From contig NC_065546.1 of NCBI RefSeq assembly GCF_022605725.1, positions 40,544,227 to 40,608,226 on the forward strand: 64,000 bases of DNA, written 5' to 3'. The translations under genes were made by a program, and so were the position numbers. The DNA comes from Anthonomus grandis grandis (Eukaryota; Arthropoda; Insecta; Coleoptera; Curculionidae). The notes under the pieces were generated by a model. That model saw nothing but the letters and a program-made list of their open reading frames with translations, ran no database searches and had not been told where the DNA came from. Positions 11,480-24,100 of the stretch are shown piece by piece (position 1 is the stretch's first letter; every line of letters starts with the position of its first letter).

Positions 11480-12010
11480 TAGGGTAGCAAATAATTTGTT
11501 TCCAAAACATCAATCGAGTTTTAGGGCTGGTCACAGTACTACTATTAAATTTGGGGGAAAAAATAATTAGAGCAACAGATAAAAATATGGCTGTGGTCTC
11601 GCTATTTCTAGATTATTTCAAGGTCTTTGAAATACTTGATCATGAATAACTCTGTGCTTCAATAAAACTCCAGAAGTATTCTTTAGTAGTTGTAGACAGC
11701 AGTCTGTGCGTATTGGTAAGCATAACTTTTTTTATCACAAAACGTAGTATCTCGAATTCCACAAGGATCTTTTATTAGTCCATTCTTATTTTTAATTTAT
11801 AGATTTTTTATTTTTGAGATTGCTACTAGGAACTCTGATGTTCAGTCATATGCTGATAATACGCACGGGTTTCATTATTTTGATCCGATAGTTCCTAAAG
11901 AAGCCGAAGTTTCTATTAATGAAACTTCAAAATTAGTATGTAGCTATTAAAGAGCATCCCAAAAAACTGAAGAACTTTTGTTTTGTTTCAGGAAGTTTCA
12001 AAAATTTAAA
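11480..12010 (+). pseudogene. Jockey-type RT palm remnant
   Basis: Across shifting frames the plus strand reads 'FPKHQSSFRAGHSTT', then 'IRATDKNMAVVSLFLDYFKV' (the LDYSKAFD block), 'RQQSVRIG', 'SRIPQGSFISPFLFLIYRFF' (the PQGS block) and 'SYADNTHGFHYF' (YADDT with one catalytic Asp changed to Asn). Frames change at least three times. This is an old, inactive fragment with no recognisable ends. Confidence 0.75.
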
Positions 12011-12615
12011 TACAAAAATTTGAGGTGTAAAAATATGTCAAAAAATTACTCAAAGAAAGTTATATTAGAATAAAAGTTGTTTTTTAATGTAAATAGGCTT
12101 ATTTCATTTTAAATTATAAATTAAGAAAAAAAACTTTGTGAGGCTTTTAGTCGGATTCGAATATTAGTGTGGCAATTAGATCCCAGTCTTCATTAGAGGA
12201 CATTTCTTAACCTGAACTTACTATTGTCTGATATCAGTAGAATTTTGTTGATCGACGAAAGGGACACTTAATGGTCAGGCTTTCCATCAATCATATGCCT
12301 TATTGTCAAAAAATTATAAAATTTTGTAGACAAAGCTAATAAAAAAACATATAAAAACAAAACAAAACACACAAAATAAAAAAATAAAAATAAATATACA
12401 AACAAAATAAATACATGTAAAACTGTACAAAAACAATGTACCTGGTCAATATACATCATGATGTATAAAATGTCAATAAAAATAAACACAATAGTCTATA
12501 ACAGTAAATTAATTAAATACAGAATGAAAGTGCAATTTATTTACTAAAAAAAAAACTAATGTATTCTCTATTTTAAGATATAAAAAGAGCTAGTGTGAGT
12601 GTAATACCCAAAAAG

Positions 12616-14229
12616 TTATCCTAGAAAAAAGTCCTCCACTGCGTACAAGGCTTTTTCCAGAAAGTACGCCTTCAAAGCATTATGAAATTGAGGAAAAGAA
12701 GTAATTGATTTAATTTCCAAATGCAAATGATTATGCATCTTTTTGGCTCTGTATAGAAGAGAGCTTTTTACTAACTCGGACCGAGGGGTTTGCAGATAAA
12801 GATCATGCACTGCGTTGCGAAGTGAATAATTGTGAGACGGCCTACTTGGCATTTCTGACTTATGTTTGCGTACTAAGCAAATAGATTCAAATATGAATAA
12901 AGAGGGAAGAGTAAGTATCTTATATTTTTGAAAGATTTCTTGACAGTGAGCTCTGCTATTAAGTCCAAGCAGATACCGAACTGCTGCTCTCTTTTGGAGT
13001 TTAAAGATGCGCTCAAATTCAGTCACACCGCATGGGCCCCAGAATGGAAGGGCGTAATGTAGATGTGACTCAAAAAGGGCATAATAAACTGTTCTTGATG
13101 TTTAAAAACTTAATTCTCTGGAAACTGATCTTAAGGCAGAAAATGCTGAACTTATTTTTTTATATAAGGCATCAATATGCAAGTCCTATTTTAGGGAGTA
13201 GTCAACATTAAGTCCCAAGAACTTCACAGATTCAACGACGTTCAAACTGGTGTTGTTAAGTACAAAGGGTTGAATAATAGTTTTATATGATAAGACTTTA
13301 GTTTTTAAGACATTTAGGCACAGAAGATTAGAATCGCACCACGATTTAATGGTAATTAAGTCATAAGAAATAGTAGCATATAGTGCCCTAGCATCCGGAT
13401 TGCTCCATGTAAAGCTAGTATCGTCAGCAAAAAGACAGATTTTGCCACTGATGTTAAGATTGGCCATGTCAACCTTGAGATACCCCACATTCTATTGGTT
13501 TGCAAGAAGACTTCGTCGTATCAACCTTTACAAGCTGATTTCTGTAACTGAGATACGATTTAAACCACTCAAGGGGCGTTCCTCTGAACCCATGGTGATC
13601 AATTAAGATGTTATGGTTTACACAATCAAAAGCCTTGGACAAATCACAAAAAAATGTTGCTGTTGAATGATTATTATTTATATTTGTAAATACTATTAAA
13701 GAGATAAAACATAGCATCATTTGTGCAAGAGCCTTTTTTTAACCAATCGTTCAATGATCTTTGATAAAGTGGGAAGGAGTGCGATTGGGCGATAGTTTGA
13801 AGCTTGTTGTTTATCTCCTCCCTTATGCAAAGGAATAATTATTGCAGTCTTAAGACAGGTAGGAAAGACTCCATTTTGGAATGACTTGTTAATTAAGTTT
13901 GTTAGATGGATTAAGGTGCAATTTGGCAGATTGGAAAACATTTTGAGAGTGAGCCCATCTGATGATTTGTTTTTTATTTCATTTATTGTAGTTTGAAGCT
14001 CTGTTGATACAATGAGGATAAAAAAGAAGCTGTGTAAATTTTCATTTGGGAGATATGAACGAGGATCGTGAGAAGGTGTTATGGTAGCCATTGGATTTTT
14101 AGCTACATTAACAAAGTAGTGATTAAGGTCCTCAGGTGAAGTAGGGATAATGCTAGATAAAGAAGTCTTATTTCTTAATTCATTTACAATAGACCATGTT
14201 TCTTTGGTAACATTAGTTGATTCGATCAT
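12616..14229 (-). pseudogene. Reverse transcriptase of the non-LTR element
   Basis: Ordered RT blocks are readable: 'ASNYRPIALLPTLSKIIERL' (13717-14229), then 'CDLSKAFDCVNHNIL' and 'GVSQG' (13469-13720), 'LFADDTSFTW' with both catalytic aspartates and 'VESVKFLGLNVDYSLK' (13186-13488), and a C-terminal tail from 'FKLQKRAAVRYLLG' to the stop (12616-13026). Frames change between each piece, so at least three indels are present, and the GFR block appears deleted. The residue pattern fits jockey/CR1-type RT. The closest relative in this window is the copy at 27610-29710. Confidence 0.85.
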
Positions 14230-14307
14230 CCTTTTATTATAATAAATATCTTTTGCAGCTTTTATAGTCTTATGTTACATTTTTCTGTAAAGCTTGACAT
14301 AGTTATG

Positions 14308-14839
14308 AAAAAATACGCTGTCTGTAAATTTTTTCAGATGTGATAATATGCGCATGTTTTTTCCAGAAACACGTAAGCTTTTAGTGGTCCATGGCTTATG
14401 ATGTTTAATTTTGATCGGTCTAAGAGGAAACGACTTATCTGCAATACTTGATAAAGACTTTATAAAACTAGAAAATTCACTATCTATATCGTCAGAAAGA
14501 AAATCCCAATCAGCCGTTTGGCATAAGTTCTTGACTTGTAAGAAATTGTTTTTGCCAAAAACACGGCCACGTGAAAAAATACGCTGTCTGTAAATTTTTT
14601 CAGATGTGATAATATGCGCATGTTTTTTCCAGAAACACGTAAGCTTTTAGTGGTCCATGGCTTATGATGTTTAATTTTGATCGGTCTAAGAGGAAACGAC
14701 TTATCTGCAATACTTGATAAAGACTTTATAAAACTAGAAAATTCACTATCTATATCGTCAGAAAGAAAATCCCAATCAGCCGTTTGGCATAAGTTCTTGA
14801 CTTGTAAGAAATTGTTTTTGCCAAAAACACGGCCACGTG
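14308..14839. repeat. 266 bp direct tandem duplication in the non-LTR linker
   Basis: The block beginning 'TACGCTGTCTGTAAATTTTT' at 14314 restarts at 14580 and is virtually identical up to 'ACACGGCCACGTG' (14571 and 14837). It duplicates the region between endonuclease and RT, so it post-dates insertion or disabled that copy. Near identity suggests it is recent. Confidence 0.9.
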
Positions 14840-15540
14840 TTTTTTGCCTTTAGAATTTATGGAAAATTTAGTTAATGCAGCTTCATGATCAGAAAATCCG
14901 GAATTAAAAACCGTACAATCTACGAATTCAGGAGCAAAAGATGACACGACATAGTCGATGGTACTAGATCTATTTCTAGTTATTCTGGTAGGAAAGTTAA
15001 TATGCATTACTATACTCATTGAGACCAAAAAAAAGAGTGAAGAGATTCTGGAGCAGCACACACACTGGAAAAATCAATATTAAGGTCGCCACACAAAATT
15101 AATTTACCTTTTAAGGGCAAGGATTCTAGCAAGCTTAGTATTTTTTGAAGGAAAGTCTGTAAGTCAGCGTCAGGAGTTCTATATACACAAATAATATAGA
15201 GGTCGTATGTTTTATGGTAAACTATGGAAAATTCAAATACTTTTTCTGATAAAAAGTTATCAAACTTAGTTACCGGTGAAAAATCGTTGTTTATAGACAT
15301 AATCATAGTGCCCCCATGAGATAAATTAGTTCAATTAAATCTTCCTATTGTAGTGTAATTTTGAACAAAAACAGATTCATCAATGTTTAGCCAGTGTTCG
15401 GTTATAGCAACTATTTCTGGAAAATTTAGCTCTTCTAATAAAAGAAATAATTTATTAGTTTTGTGTCTTAAGGACTGAATGTTAAGAAGAAATACGCTAA
15501 GCTTGCTATCATCTGATTTATCAGAGGGTGCTTGATGCTC
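14750..15540 (-). pseudogene. Endonuclease domain of the non-LTR element
   Basis: The minus strand gives 'LSVFLLNIQSLRHKTNKLFL' at the domain start, 'IVAITEHWLN' (catalytic Glu motif), an in-frame stop, then 'LYIICVYRTPDADLQTFLQK', 'LILCGDLNIDF' (the GDLN motif) and, after a frameshift near 15040, 'SSTIDYVVSS' and 'SGFSDHEAALTKF' (the SDH motif). These are the ordered landmarks of an EEP-type target-nicking endonuclease. One stop and at least one frameshift make it inactive. Confidence 0.8.
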
Positions 15541-15557
15541 TGGTCACGTCACGTTAT

Positions 15558-16873
15558 TTAAAAATTTTTGTTCCTAGATGAGGAACCACTGGAAAAATAA
15601 TTAAATTGACTTTCTCGTATTTTTTGAAGCCTTAAAATTTTTTCTGAAGAAAAGAAGGATCCAAAAGCGGAGAGGTCTTGCTCCACTTCGGCTGCACCAA
15701 TTCCATGGACGTCGTGGAAACGGATATACAAGCGTTGGAATGAGTCTATATTAGTAGGTAGGTGCATTAGCTTGACACTGGTCTTGGTGTGGCCTTCGAG
15801 ACAGTCGTTGGAAGGCTGGTCATAGAGGTATGCCAAGTAGAGCCTAAGAGTTTTTAAGATGGTGGGGTCTCTCAGTCTAGCCAACAGGTACCGTTCATTT
15901 TCCGCATCAGATTTTTGGGATAGTCGCACTACTGGAGGAGTCATCGGGTCCATATTATGCAGTCCATCATCATCGTTGGCCTTCTCCACAAGTTTGAAGC
16001 TGACATTTTCTTGTCCAAATGATTTAGATGCAGCTATCGTATCTTTATCTGTGCCAATTTGAAGCATATTGAGTTAATTTGAGACAGGTTTGGGAGTTAA
16101 GGTTTTATTAGCTGCGGGTGGAGAATTTAACGGTGGTAATGGATCCATCCAACGTCCATCCACTACAGCACCAGCCGGCCATACGTTTGTCTCTTTTAGC
16201 TGGACAAGGATCTTTTCCTTGTTTTGGACACCTACTTTAAAGCTGGAGTTCACACTGTCTTCATTTAGCGTGAAGGGAAAATATCGAATAAAAGCATTAG
16301 TCTGGAGCTTATCTTTAACGTAGTGAGCAAGCTGGTTTACTGTATAGTCAGGAGAAATATTGGAGACGATTAAGTAATGCCATTCTTCCCTAGTTATGGT
16401 TTTCTGAGGTGAAACCGTTATTTTTTTTATAGGGGCGAAACTTCTGATTCCTTATCGGTCTGTATAGAAATGGAAATGGATCTTTTTGCTATTGGTGATA
16501 TGTATTTAGGGAATTCTTTTTCCTTAATTGTCAACTTTTCCATTTTAAGGGCCATTTGATTAATACTCTTCCGTAAATCTTCCATTTCCTTGCCAAGTTC
16601 TTTTTGGGGGAATCATGAATCTGGATCTTGGCGGATTCGTCGTGATTTCCCAAAAGAAGTGAAGACAGGTTAAAAGAGCTCTTGTTTCATATCCCTGATT
16701 GAGTGAAACATTGACTCTTGACCATTTTCAGATCTACTATTGGCAAGCAAGTTGTGAATGTCATCCATTTTCTCGAACAAAACCTTCCATTTGGGATCAT
16801 TTTGACTCAAGATGTCATATAGTTCTATAATGACAGGGTAGAGATCCGTATTCTTTTTGAGACATGAACCCAA
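15558..16873 (-). pseudogene. ORF1 protein of the non-LTR element
   Basis: An N-terminal piece (16873-16670) is rich in charged heptad-like sequence ('PKWKVLFEKMDDIHNLLANS') and may form a coiled coil. A middle piece reads 'TREEWHYLIVSNISPDYTVN' and 'PAGAVVDGRWMDPLPP'. After a stop, the C-terminal piece (16067-15558, 169 residues) runs 'MLQIGTDKDTIAASKSFGQE' to 'SSGSSSRNKNF'. ORF1 proteins of such elements bind the element RNA (family knowledge). No CCHC knuckle is visible. At least two breaks separate the pieces. Confidence 0.6.
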
Positions 16874-16900
16874 AGCATCAACAATGTCTAAATCTTATTG

Positions 16901-19900
16901 ATCTACTTATGTAATTCTACGTATACATATTAGTTTGTATACGTATATCGGTTTGATTTTAATAGTCTTTTTGCAATTCCACACTCTTGCCTCTTGCTGG
17001 TGCGACGCGACGGATCAATTTATATGACTATTGATTTATCTCTTATAATTATTTTGTGTCCATTTCCATTTTTATTTGAAAATTGTTGGTAATGGCTAGA
17101 TAAAGTATGCCTCAAAAAGACGAAAGAGCAGAAGAGGTGAGTAAAATCTATATTGTTTTGACGTGCTCAATTCAATCAAGATAAGTACATATTAAATAGT
17201 TTTTACATTTCAATGGAATTATAGCTTTATTGTAGATATTATTTAATATTTACCTAATCATACATCAGGGTTCCAATAAATAAATACTACAGTGCCCAGA
17301 AATATTTGAAAAAAGAAGCTCGAATAGGTAATATTTTATTTTGAGGGAGATTTTTTCTGCAAACCGAATTTTACTTTTCTGGCTTCAATTAAATTAAAAA
17401 TTCAACCCCTAAATATTTGCAAAATTATATTAGAAAAAGCGGTAGTGTCACGTATGCTATCAATTTAAATATCTTTTGTCTCTTACCTATGTATTATAAG
17501 AAAGATATATGAGTCTTGTCTATTAAAATTTACACTGTCATTAAACAAGATTTTATATCAATGTTTTATAAAAATCTTTAGGCATAGAGTGGCAATCTGA
17601 ATATTTTATGATGATTTAAAATGAGTCACCAACCATTTATTTTAAATAAAATATTTCTTTTCCTAGAGATATCATATAAGAGTACGCAGGATATTTTACA
17701 ATGAGCTACTTGCTTAAAAGTCTGTTAAAAAATTATTTTTAACACAGGATAGGAGTTAATATTGTTATTCAGTCATAGTTTTTTAAGGCAATTTTTATAA
17801 CCATAACAAATTTTTATAATGTTGTAATATTATAGATATTATACATTCTTTATACTTTCCTATAAGTACACTAAGAGGTATTTTTTTAAACGAGTGATGA
17901 GGATGATACTACTAGAAGTATGTCACCTGATATAATTGTGGAACATGTCAAATTTGATAACGAAATTGCCAATAAAAGGTATAATTTTAAAAACTTTGGT
18001 ATGGGTACGTTTCTTCATAAAGAAATCGTTTTAGCAATTAAAGTCAGATAGAAAATATCATAGTAGGAAGATGAATATTTGATGTTTAACACTTATTCTC
18101 TTAAATATTAGAAAATAAATATCTTTCTTTTGGATGCTCGATTGCGGATATGGAAGTTAATATACCCATGATGATTTGTGAAAGTCCGTGGAAGTCAATG
18201 GAGGTTGCAGTGAATGAAGAAACCAAAATTGTTATAAGGAAGGGAAATATTGATGAAAATGGAATACTTACTTGGCATTACCGTAGTAGCTGATGATGAA
18301 ACGCTCATACAATGTGAATTATAACGAGAGGGCAAAAACACCTTTTTAGGCAAATTATCGTTGTAATAATATAATTTGTGAATGTAAAGACTGTATAGGG
18401 TGAGTAGACTCAAAAATAAGACATAAATTAGACAGAAGCAAATATTTTATGCAAGGAACAACAATGAAAGAAAAGAAGATTCCCAGAAGCAACATATATC
18501 ACGCAAAACCAAGAAATCTTCATCCAACCCAGTGTTGAGATTCCCAATATCTGGAGACTCATACTGTTGCGACACGGCAAGATCTAATGAACTTTACACA
18601 TAATCGATGTCTGATTATGCGTGAAATTCATTTTACACACTTTTAGTTGAAAAGTCTGTAGAATAGTTGTTATAAAAGTTCGAACATACTGCCTTTTTCA
18701 AAAACATTATCATTTAATTCCTCTAATGGTGTCTGGAACATCTGGAAATCGTATGCCAATAGAAGTACGATCATGTAAGATCTATAGACCTCAGTAACTG
18801 TTATATTATTAAAAGTAACAATATAACCGTTCCAAAAATATTTTGGTGCAGCTTTATTAAACTGAATAATAAATGAAAATGCGGTAATGCACAAAATTAT
18901 CCCACACAGCTTTTATATTTTTAATAAAAGCTATATAACAAAAGGTTGCCTGTGCTCGATAAAAGAAATTTAAATCCCAAGGTGCCATTTTACTACTTTA
19001 CCACATGCTACAACAATAATATAATATGAACCGAAATTGTCTCCTGCATACATTTTAATTTTATTATTAGACAGGCGTCTATTATATTAAATAATAAATG
19101 GGATTATGTTTTAAATATTATCATATAAAGTGTAGACTTTACAGGCTACTTTCAAAATAACCTTTTGTTTTACGTGAATATCGTAAAATATTATAATAGA
19201 TAAAATTCCCTGAATATTAATATTGGTATTCTAAATGTATAAAGTGCTTCATGAGAAAAAACGTCAAAACTGATTTATCTTTCATTAACTTCAATCAAAG
19301 TCTGACATGGGTCAGTATTAACTTAATAATAAAGGCATTCTCAATTAATTCCTTTGATTCCATTTTCAAGCCTCCCTTTTTGAATAAAACGACAATATTT
19401 AAGAAATGCCTTGAAGAAATATACAAATTCAGACTGACAGGCACAGGATAAGGTAATTTAAAGTTAAATCAGATTTTTGAAAAATTAATGGAAATCTTTT
19501 ATTGGTGTGATGTTGTTTTACTTTTAGTAGACGTAAAAGCAGCTTTCATGTCGCTTTTTTGAGGAATACATTATTTTTTGTTTTGCAGGTACTTATGAAT
19601 GATTTTATTAAATGGAAAACAAAATTGAAAAACATATATTAAAGGATATTTTTTGCTCAGAGCTTAGCACTGGTTTCCGCTATTTATAAATAAGATTTAC
19701 CTCTAAACATTTTTTAAAGTTAATAACATACCAATTTCTCGCTTTTCTAAGTTTCTTTTAGGTTAAAAATATATTTAAAAAAGTCGACAAGCCAGTTCAA
19801 TCTACTAATATATTTTGTATTCCTCTCTATTTCAGCTCTCAGTAGTAAAAGCAAGAATAAGAAGAAAAATAAATGAAAACAATTTGTCTCTATCTAACAA

Positions 19901-20559
19901 GATTAATTTAAGATTGAACCTACGGCATTCTCTTGTTAGTTACTTGAAACGGCAGGTAAACACCGTGGGCTATTTGTCAGCTAGAACGAGGTATAATTCA
20001 CCGTTAAGTCGGCTCTAGATTGCTTCAAGCTAACTAGATGCATTCGTTTCCTTCTAGCTCTAGGCTACATTTTTAACTTTTCATTTACTGAGGCTTACTT
20101 AGCAGTAAAGTGCGAACGCCATGAAGATGCATATTAATTTAGACTAACACAAAGTGTAATTTGCTGAATTGTCCAAAGAACCAAAAAATACTTTTTTATT
20201 TAAAGGATGGTTTTATTTTTAAAGATAAGCTTATGAAATAATTGAAAGGGCCTTGAAAAAAGTGCTTTGTGAGATAGATGTATTAAAATTTTAATGGAAT
20301 ATACTTTACTAATTTATTATTATTTATATGTATTTATTTTTTTACTTTCGGGTCATTAAACAAAAATAGTATCTACCTCGGATAACTCATTACTTTCGCC
20401 ATAGACCAATCTACATTTTATAATCGTCCTAAATAAAACAATTTATATTAAAATAAATTGTCTTATTTATTAAATAAAAATCCAAATTTATTCCAGGTTT
20501 ACAAAAAAATGTTAAAATTAAAATAAAAGGTACTTTACGAAGAAGATAAAATCGAACAT
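16901..20559. other. AT-rich stretch, nothing recognised
   Basis: I found no family-like frames on either strand. The longest frames are about 70 codons of low-complexity AT-rich translation. No terminal repeats or arrays are obvious. It may hold host intergenic or intronic sequence. Confidence 0.55.
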
Positions 20560-20811
20560 TTATTAATTGATGGCAATGGTGTGCAACTGCTTGCTTTCAG
20601 CGTGCATAATAATTGTTACTTTATCAAGTTTTTACGGCGAATTAAATCTAGAAAACTTATAGGCAATATCGTTACAGCATACATGTGTGAGTTTAGATAT
20701 AAAAGATCCTTTATAACGTGATTTTTGTGATAGCCAACGTGTGTTTATTTACATTCTGCGATTGTTCTGTTCCTGCGAGGTTGCCAAACGTCGTGCTAAA
20801 TTTCTAACATT

Positions 20812-20879
20812 ATGCCTGAAATAGAAGTTTGTGATATATGTAACAAAAATGTGGCTGATAATGAAGAAAGTTTACTATG
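20812..20879 (+). pseudogene. ORF1 5' part: first half of PHD finger
   Basis: ATG at 20812 starts 'MPEIEVCDICNKNVADNEES', giving the first CxxC of a PHD-type zinc finger. The frame is cut at 20879 by the BEL/Pao element and resumes at 26930 with the remaining base of the split Cys codon. The join is exact once one copy of the ctatg duplication is removed. PHD-like fingers at the start of ORF1 are known in some insect non-LTR elements. Their role there is unclear. Confidence 0.8.
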
Positions 20880-21108
20880 TGTTCTAACGGACTGTAACTT
20901 TAGTTTTTAATTAACTTTATTCCATACAAAATATAAAGGCTGGCGGACATATAAATCGGTTAAAAATAACTTAAAGTTAATAAATCGAACGGAGGCCTTG
21001 TTGTCGAACCGCTGGTCAGCGGAGAAGAGCTCGAGCGTCGGAGGTGCAGCAGCAGGCTGGTGCGTTTGGCGCGGTTGCCAAGTTTAACCATTTTAAGTAG
21101 CGCCAACA
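20880..21108 (-). repeat. 3' LTR of BEL element
   Basis: It has the same length (229 bp) as the 5' LTR and differs from it by one substitution that I can see. Outside it lies the ctatg duplication, inside it the purine-rich tract. Confidence 0.95.
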
Positions 21109-21122
21109 TGCCCCCGGCCTTG
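21109..21122 (-). other. Polypurine tract of BEL element
   Basis: Immediately before the 3' LTR the element strand reads CAAGGCCGGGGGCA, a G-rich tract in the position expected for plus-strand DNA priming. Confidence 0.65.
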
Positions 21123-21137
21123 AAAGGGCCCACACTT

Positions 21138-24100
21138 TCAATCCAATGGAAGTGGGCAGATTCTCGAAAAGCTCCTCTTCACAATGCCGCTCGCTATCTT
21201 GATAGAGGCGACGCGGCAAATGTTGTCGGCCCCTGGGTGAAGCGTGAGGATGCGACCCAATTTCCAATTAGTCGGCGAAGTGTGCTCCTCCTTGATTAGG
21301 ACTAACGCTCCCTCCTTCAATGCTCCACAATTTGTCTTCCATTTGCTGCGTTGCTGCAACTCACCAAGGTACTCTCGTTCCCAACGACGCCAAAAATGCT
21401 GACAGATTTTCTGGAGTAACTGGAATCTGGTCAACCGGTTGCTTCGTAGGTCTTCTACAGGCTCATCTGGAGCGGCCACAATTGGTTTTCCAATAAGGAA
21501 ATGAGCCGGGGTTAAAGATAGGAAATCGTTTGGGTCGGACGACATGGGACAAAGAGGTCTTGAGTTCAAAATCCCTTCTATTTGGCACAAAACTGTGCAG
21601 AATTCTTCGAACGTTAAGCGCGCATCTGCTAGAACTCTTTTAAGGTGATGTTTGACGCTTTTTACGCCTGCCTCCCAGAGGCCACCGAAATGCGGGGAGT
21701 ATGGAGGAATAAATGACCATTCAATATTCTCCTTTATTGCTAGGCTAGTTAGCTCGTTGCCTGATATTTTTAAAAATTCACCTAACTCTCGACTGGCCCC
21801 AACGAAAGTAGTGCCGTTGTCTGAATATATTTTTGAGGGCTTGCCGCGTCTAGACACAAAGCGACGTAAAGCTTGTATAAAAGACTTGGACGACAAAGTA
21901 GATATAAGCTCTAAATGAACGGCTTTCGTGGAAAAGCAGACAAATACCCCTATATAACATTTTTCATATTTACGGCTCGTACGACTACTACGCACGAGAA
22001 AGGGCCCAGCGTAATCTATGCCAGTGACTTGGAATGGACTTGAGGGCGTGACACGCTCGCGAGGTAAATTCCCCATAATAGGGCTGATAGTGGCAGCCTT
22101 GAATCTAAAACATTGCAAACAATTTTTAGTGACTGATCGAGCTAGATTTCGACCAGAGATCGGCCAGTACCGTTCCCTAACAGTAAATAAGAGAAGTTGA
22201 GGACCTGGATGAAGTAGATTTCGATGCTCCCTTTCAAATATTAATCTCGTTAAATGATGCTTACAATCTAGGATAATTGGATGCTTGGCATTAACTGGTA
22301 ACTCTGAAAATTTTAAACGGCCGCCTACTCGCATTAAACCATCGCTACCCATAAACGGATTTAAACTACTAAGCTTGTTATTCTTGTCTAAAGTTTTACC
22401 CTTGGATAATTGTAAATGCTGATCAGGAAAACTTTGTGTTTGCGCGGCGTATAAAATACACTTTAATGCTTCATTCATTTCCTGTAACGAAATGGAATTT
22501 CTAGTTTGTGAATTTTTAAGACACAAATTTTTAAATCTCAAAATGTAGCATACAATTCTTTGCAAACGATCAAGAGTTGAGACGCGCTTGAAGGGAAAAT
22601 CATTTTTTAAAATGTTAACAGGCATCGCCACAGTTTTAACTGGCTTTAAACCGGGCAGCTCTTGAACGTGATGTTGAAAAGTAGGCCACTCGGACTTGGG
22701 TCCTGACAACCATAAAGGACCATGCCACCAACTGGAAGTTTTAAGCAACTGGCTTGAAAGTAAACCGCGCGATGCGAGGTCGGCGGGGTTGTCTTGGCTA
22801 GGAACGTACTTCCACTCGCCACTTTCAGTTAGGCCTTGAATCTCTGAGACTCGATTGCTTTCAAAAACCTTTAATAGGTTTGGGCTAGTCTTCAGCCATG
22901 CTAAAGTGATAGATGAGTCTGACCAAAATACGAGATTGTCGAACTTTAACTTTACGGATTGTATAACCTTGTGAGCTAGCCTAGCTAGCAGCAATGCTGC
23001 ACATAGCTCCAATTTGGGGATTGTTATAGCTTTAAGTGGAGCAACTTTGGTCTTGGCACATAAAAGGTTTACGGTTATACAGCCGTCTTGCGCAACAGAG
23101 CGAAGGTGAACGCAGGCACCATAGGCCTTCTCTGATGCGTCGGCGAAACCATGAAGTTCAATCTCTATGGGATCTTTGCAGAGAACGTGACGATCAATTT
23201 CTAGCTTATTTAAGTTTTCTAAGTCTTGACGAAATCGATTCCATTCCGATGCTAGCGATAATGGTAATGGATCGTCCCACTTTAACTTTTCTGACCACAA
23301 GCGTTGCATGAATATCTTAGCTATTATAGTGGAAGGACTTAGGAGACCCAAAGGATCAAAAATTCTGGCGGTCAAAGAAAGTACGTTTCGCTTGGTGACT
23401 TTGCGTTCGGTCAGAGCGGCTTGCACGTCATAAACTAAAAAATCATTTTTGCAAACCCAAGTTAGACCTAAAGTTTTGGATTTTTCGTCAGGAGCAAATT
23501 CTAGCACTTCGCTTGACATTTGGTTACTAGATTCAAATATATTTAATATTTCTTGCTCATTAGAATGCCATTTGCGAAGCTCAAAACATCCTTGTTTCAA
23601 AACTTCTGTAACCTTTTGGCAGATATATCTTGCCTGTACGATGCTATCTGCTCCTGACAAAAGATCATCAACGTAAAAGTCGCGCTTGATAATCTCTGCG
23701 ATGTCGGGATTAGAAAGTTCGCACTCGTTTGCCAACTGAACTAAACATCGAATGGCTAAAAAACTAGCACTTGCATGCCCGTAGGTTACGGTGTTTAAAG
23801 TGTAGGTTTGTACCTTAGCTTGGGGATTAGGTCGCCAAAATATTTTTTGCAGAGCCCTTTGACTTGGATCGACTAAGACTTGCCGGTACATCTTTGCGAT
23901 GTCGGCCGAGATGACGTAAGTATGTTTACGAAATCGAACTAGTATCGAGAACAAGTCGTCTTGAAGAACTGGACCGACTAGCTGAATATTGTTCAGGGAA
24001 AGACCGTTGCTTGTGGCAGCTGAAGCGTCAAAGACTACGCGCAGCTTTGTGGTCACACTTGACTCTCGAAAGACGCCGTGATGAGGCATATAATACTCTA

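Larger units (their letters stand above)
12283..16900 (-). mobile_element. Near full-length non-LTR retrotransposon (jockey/CR1-like), broken
   Basis: The minus strand carries ORF1 (16873-15558), endonuclease (15540-14750), an internally duplicated linker (14839-14308) and RT (14229-12616), then a 3' UTR. The 3' end is placed near 12283 because 'TTTGTCTACAA...TTGACAATAA.GCAT' there matches the end of the related copy at 27610-29710. Each ORF is broken by stops or frameshifts. The 5' end near 16900 is approximate. Confidence 0.8.

Noticed and set aside
12268..12489. 73-codon Phe/Tyr-rich minus-strand frame.
   Set aside because: It is the AT-rich 3' UTR of the non-LTR element, with low-complexity translation.
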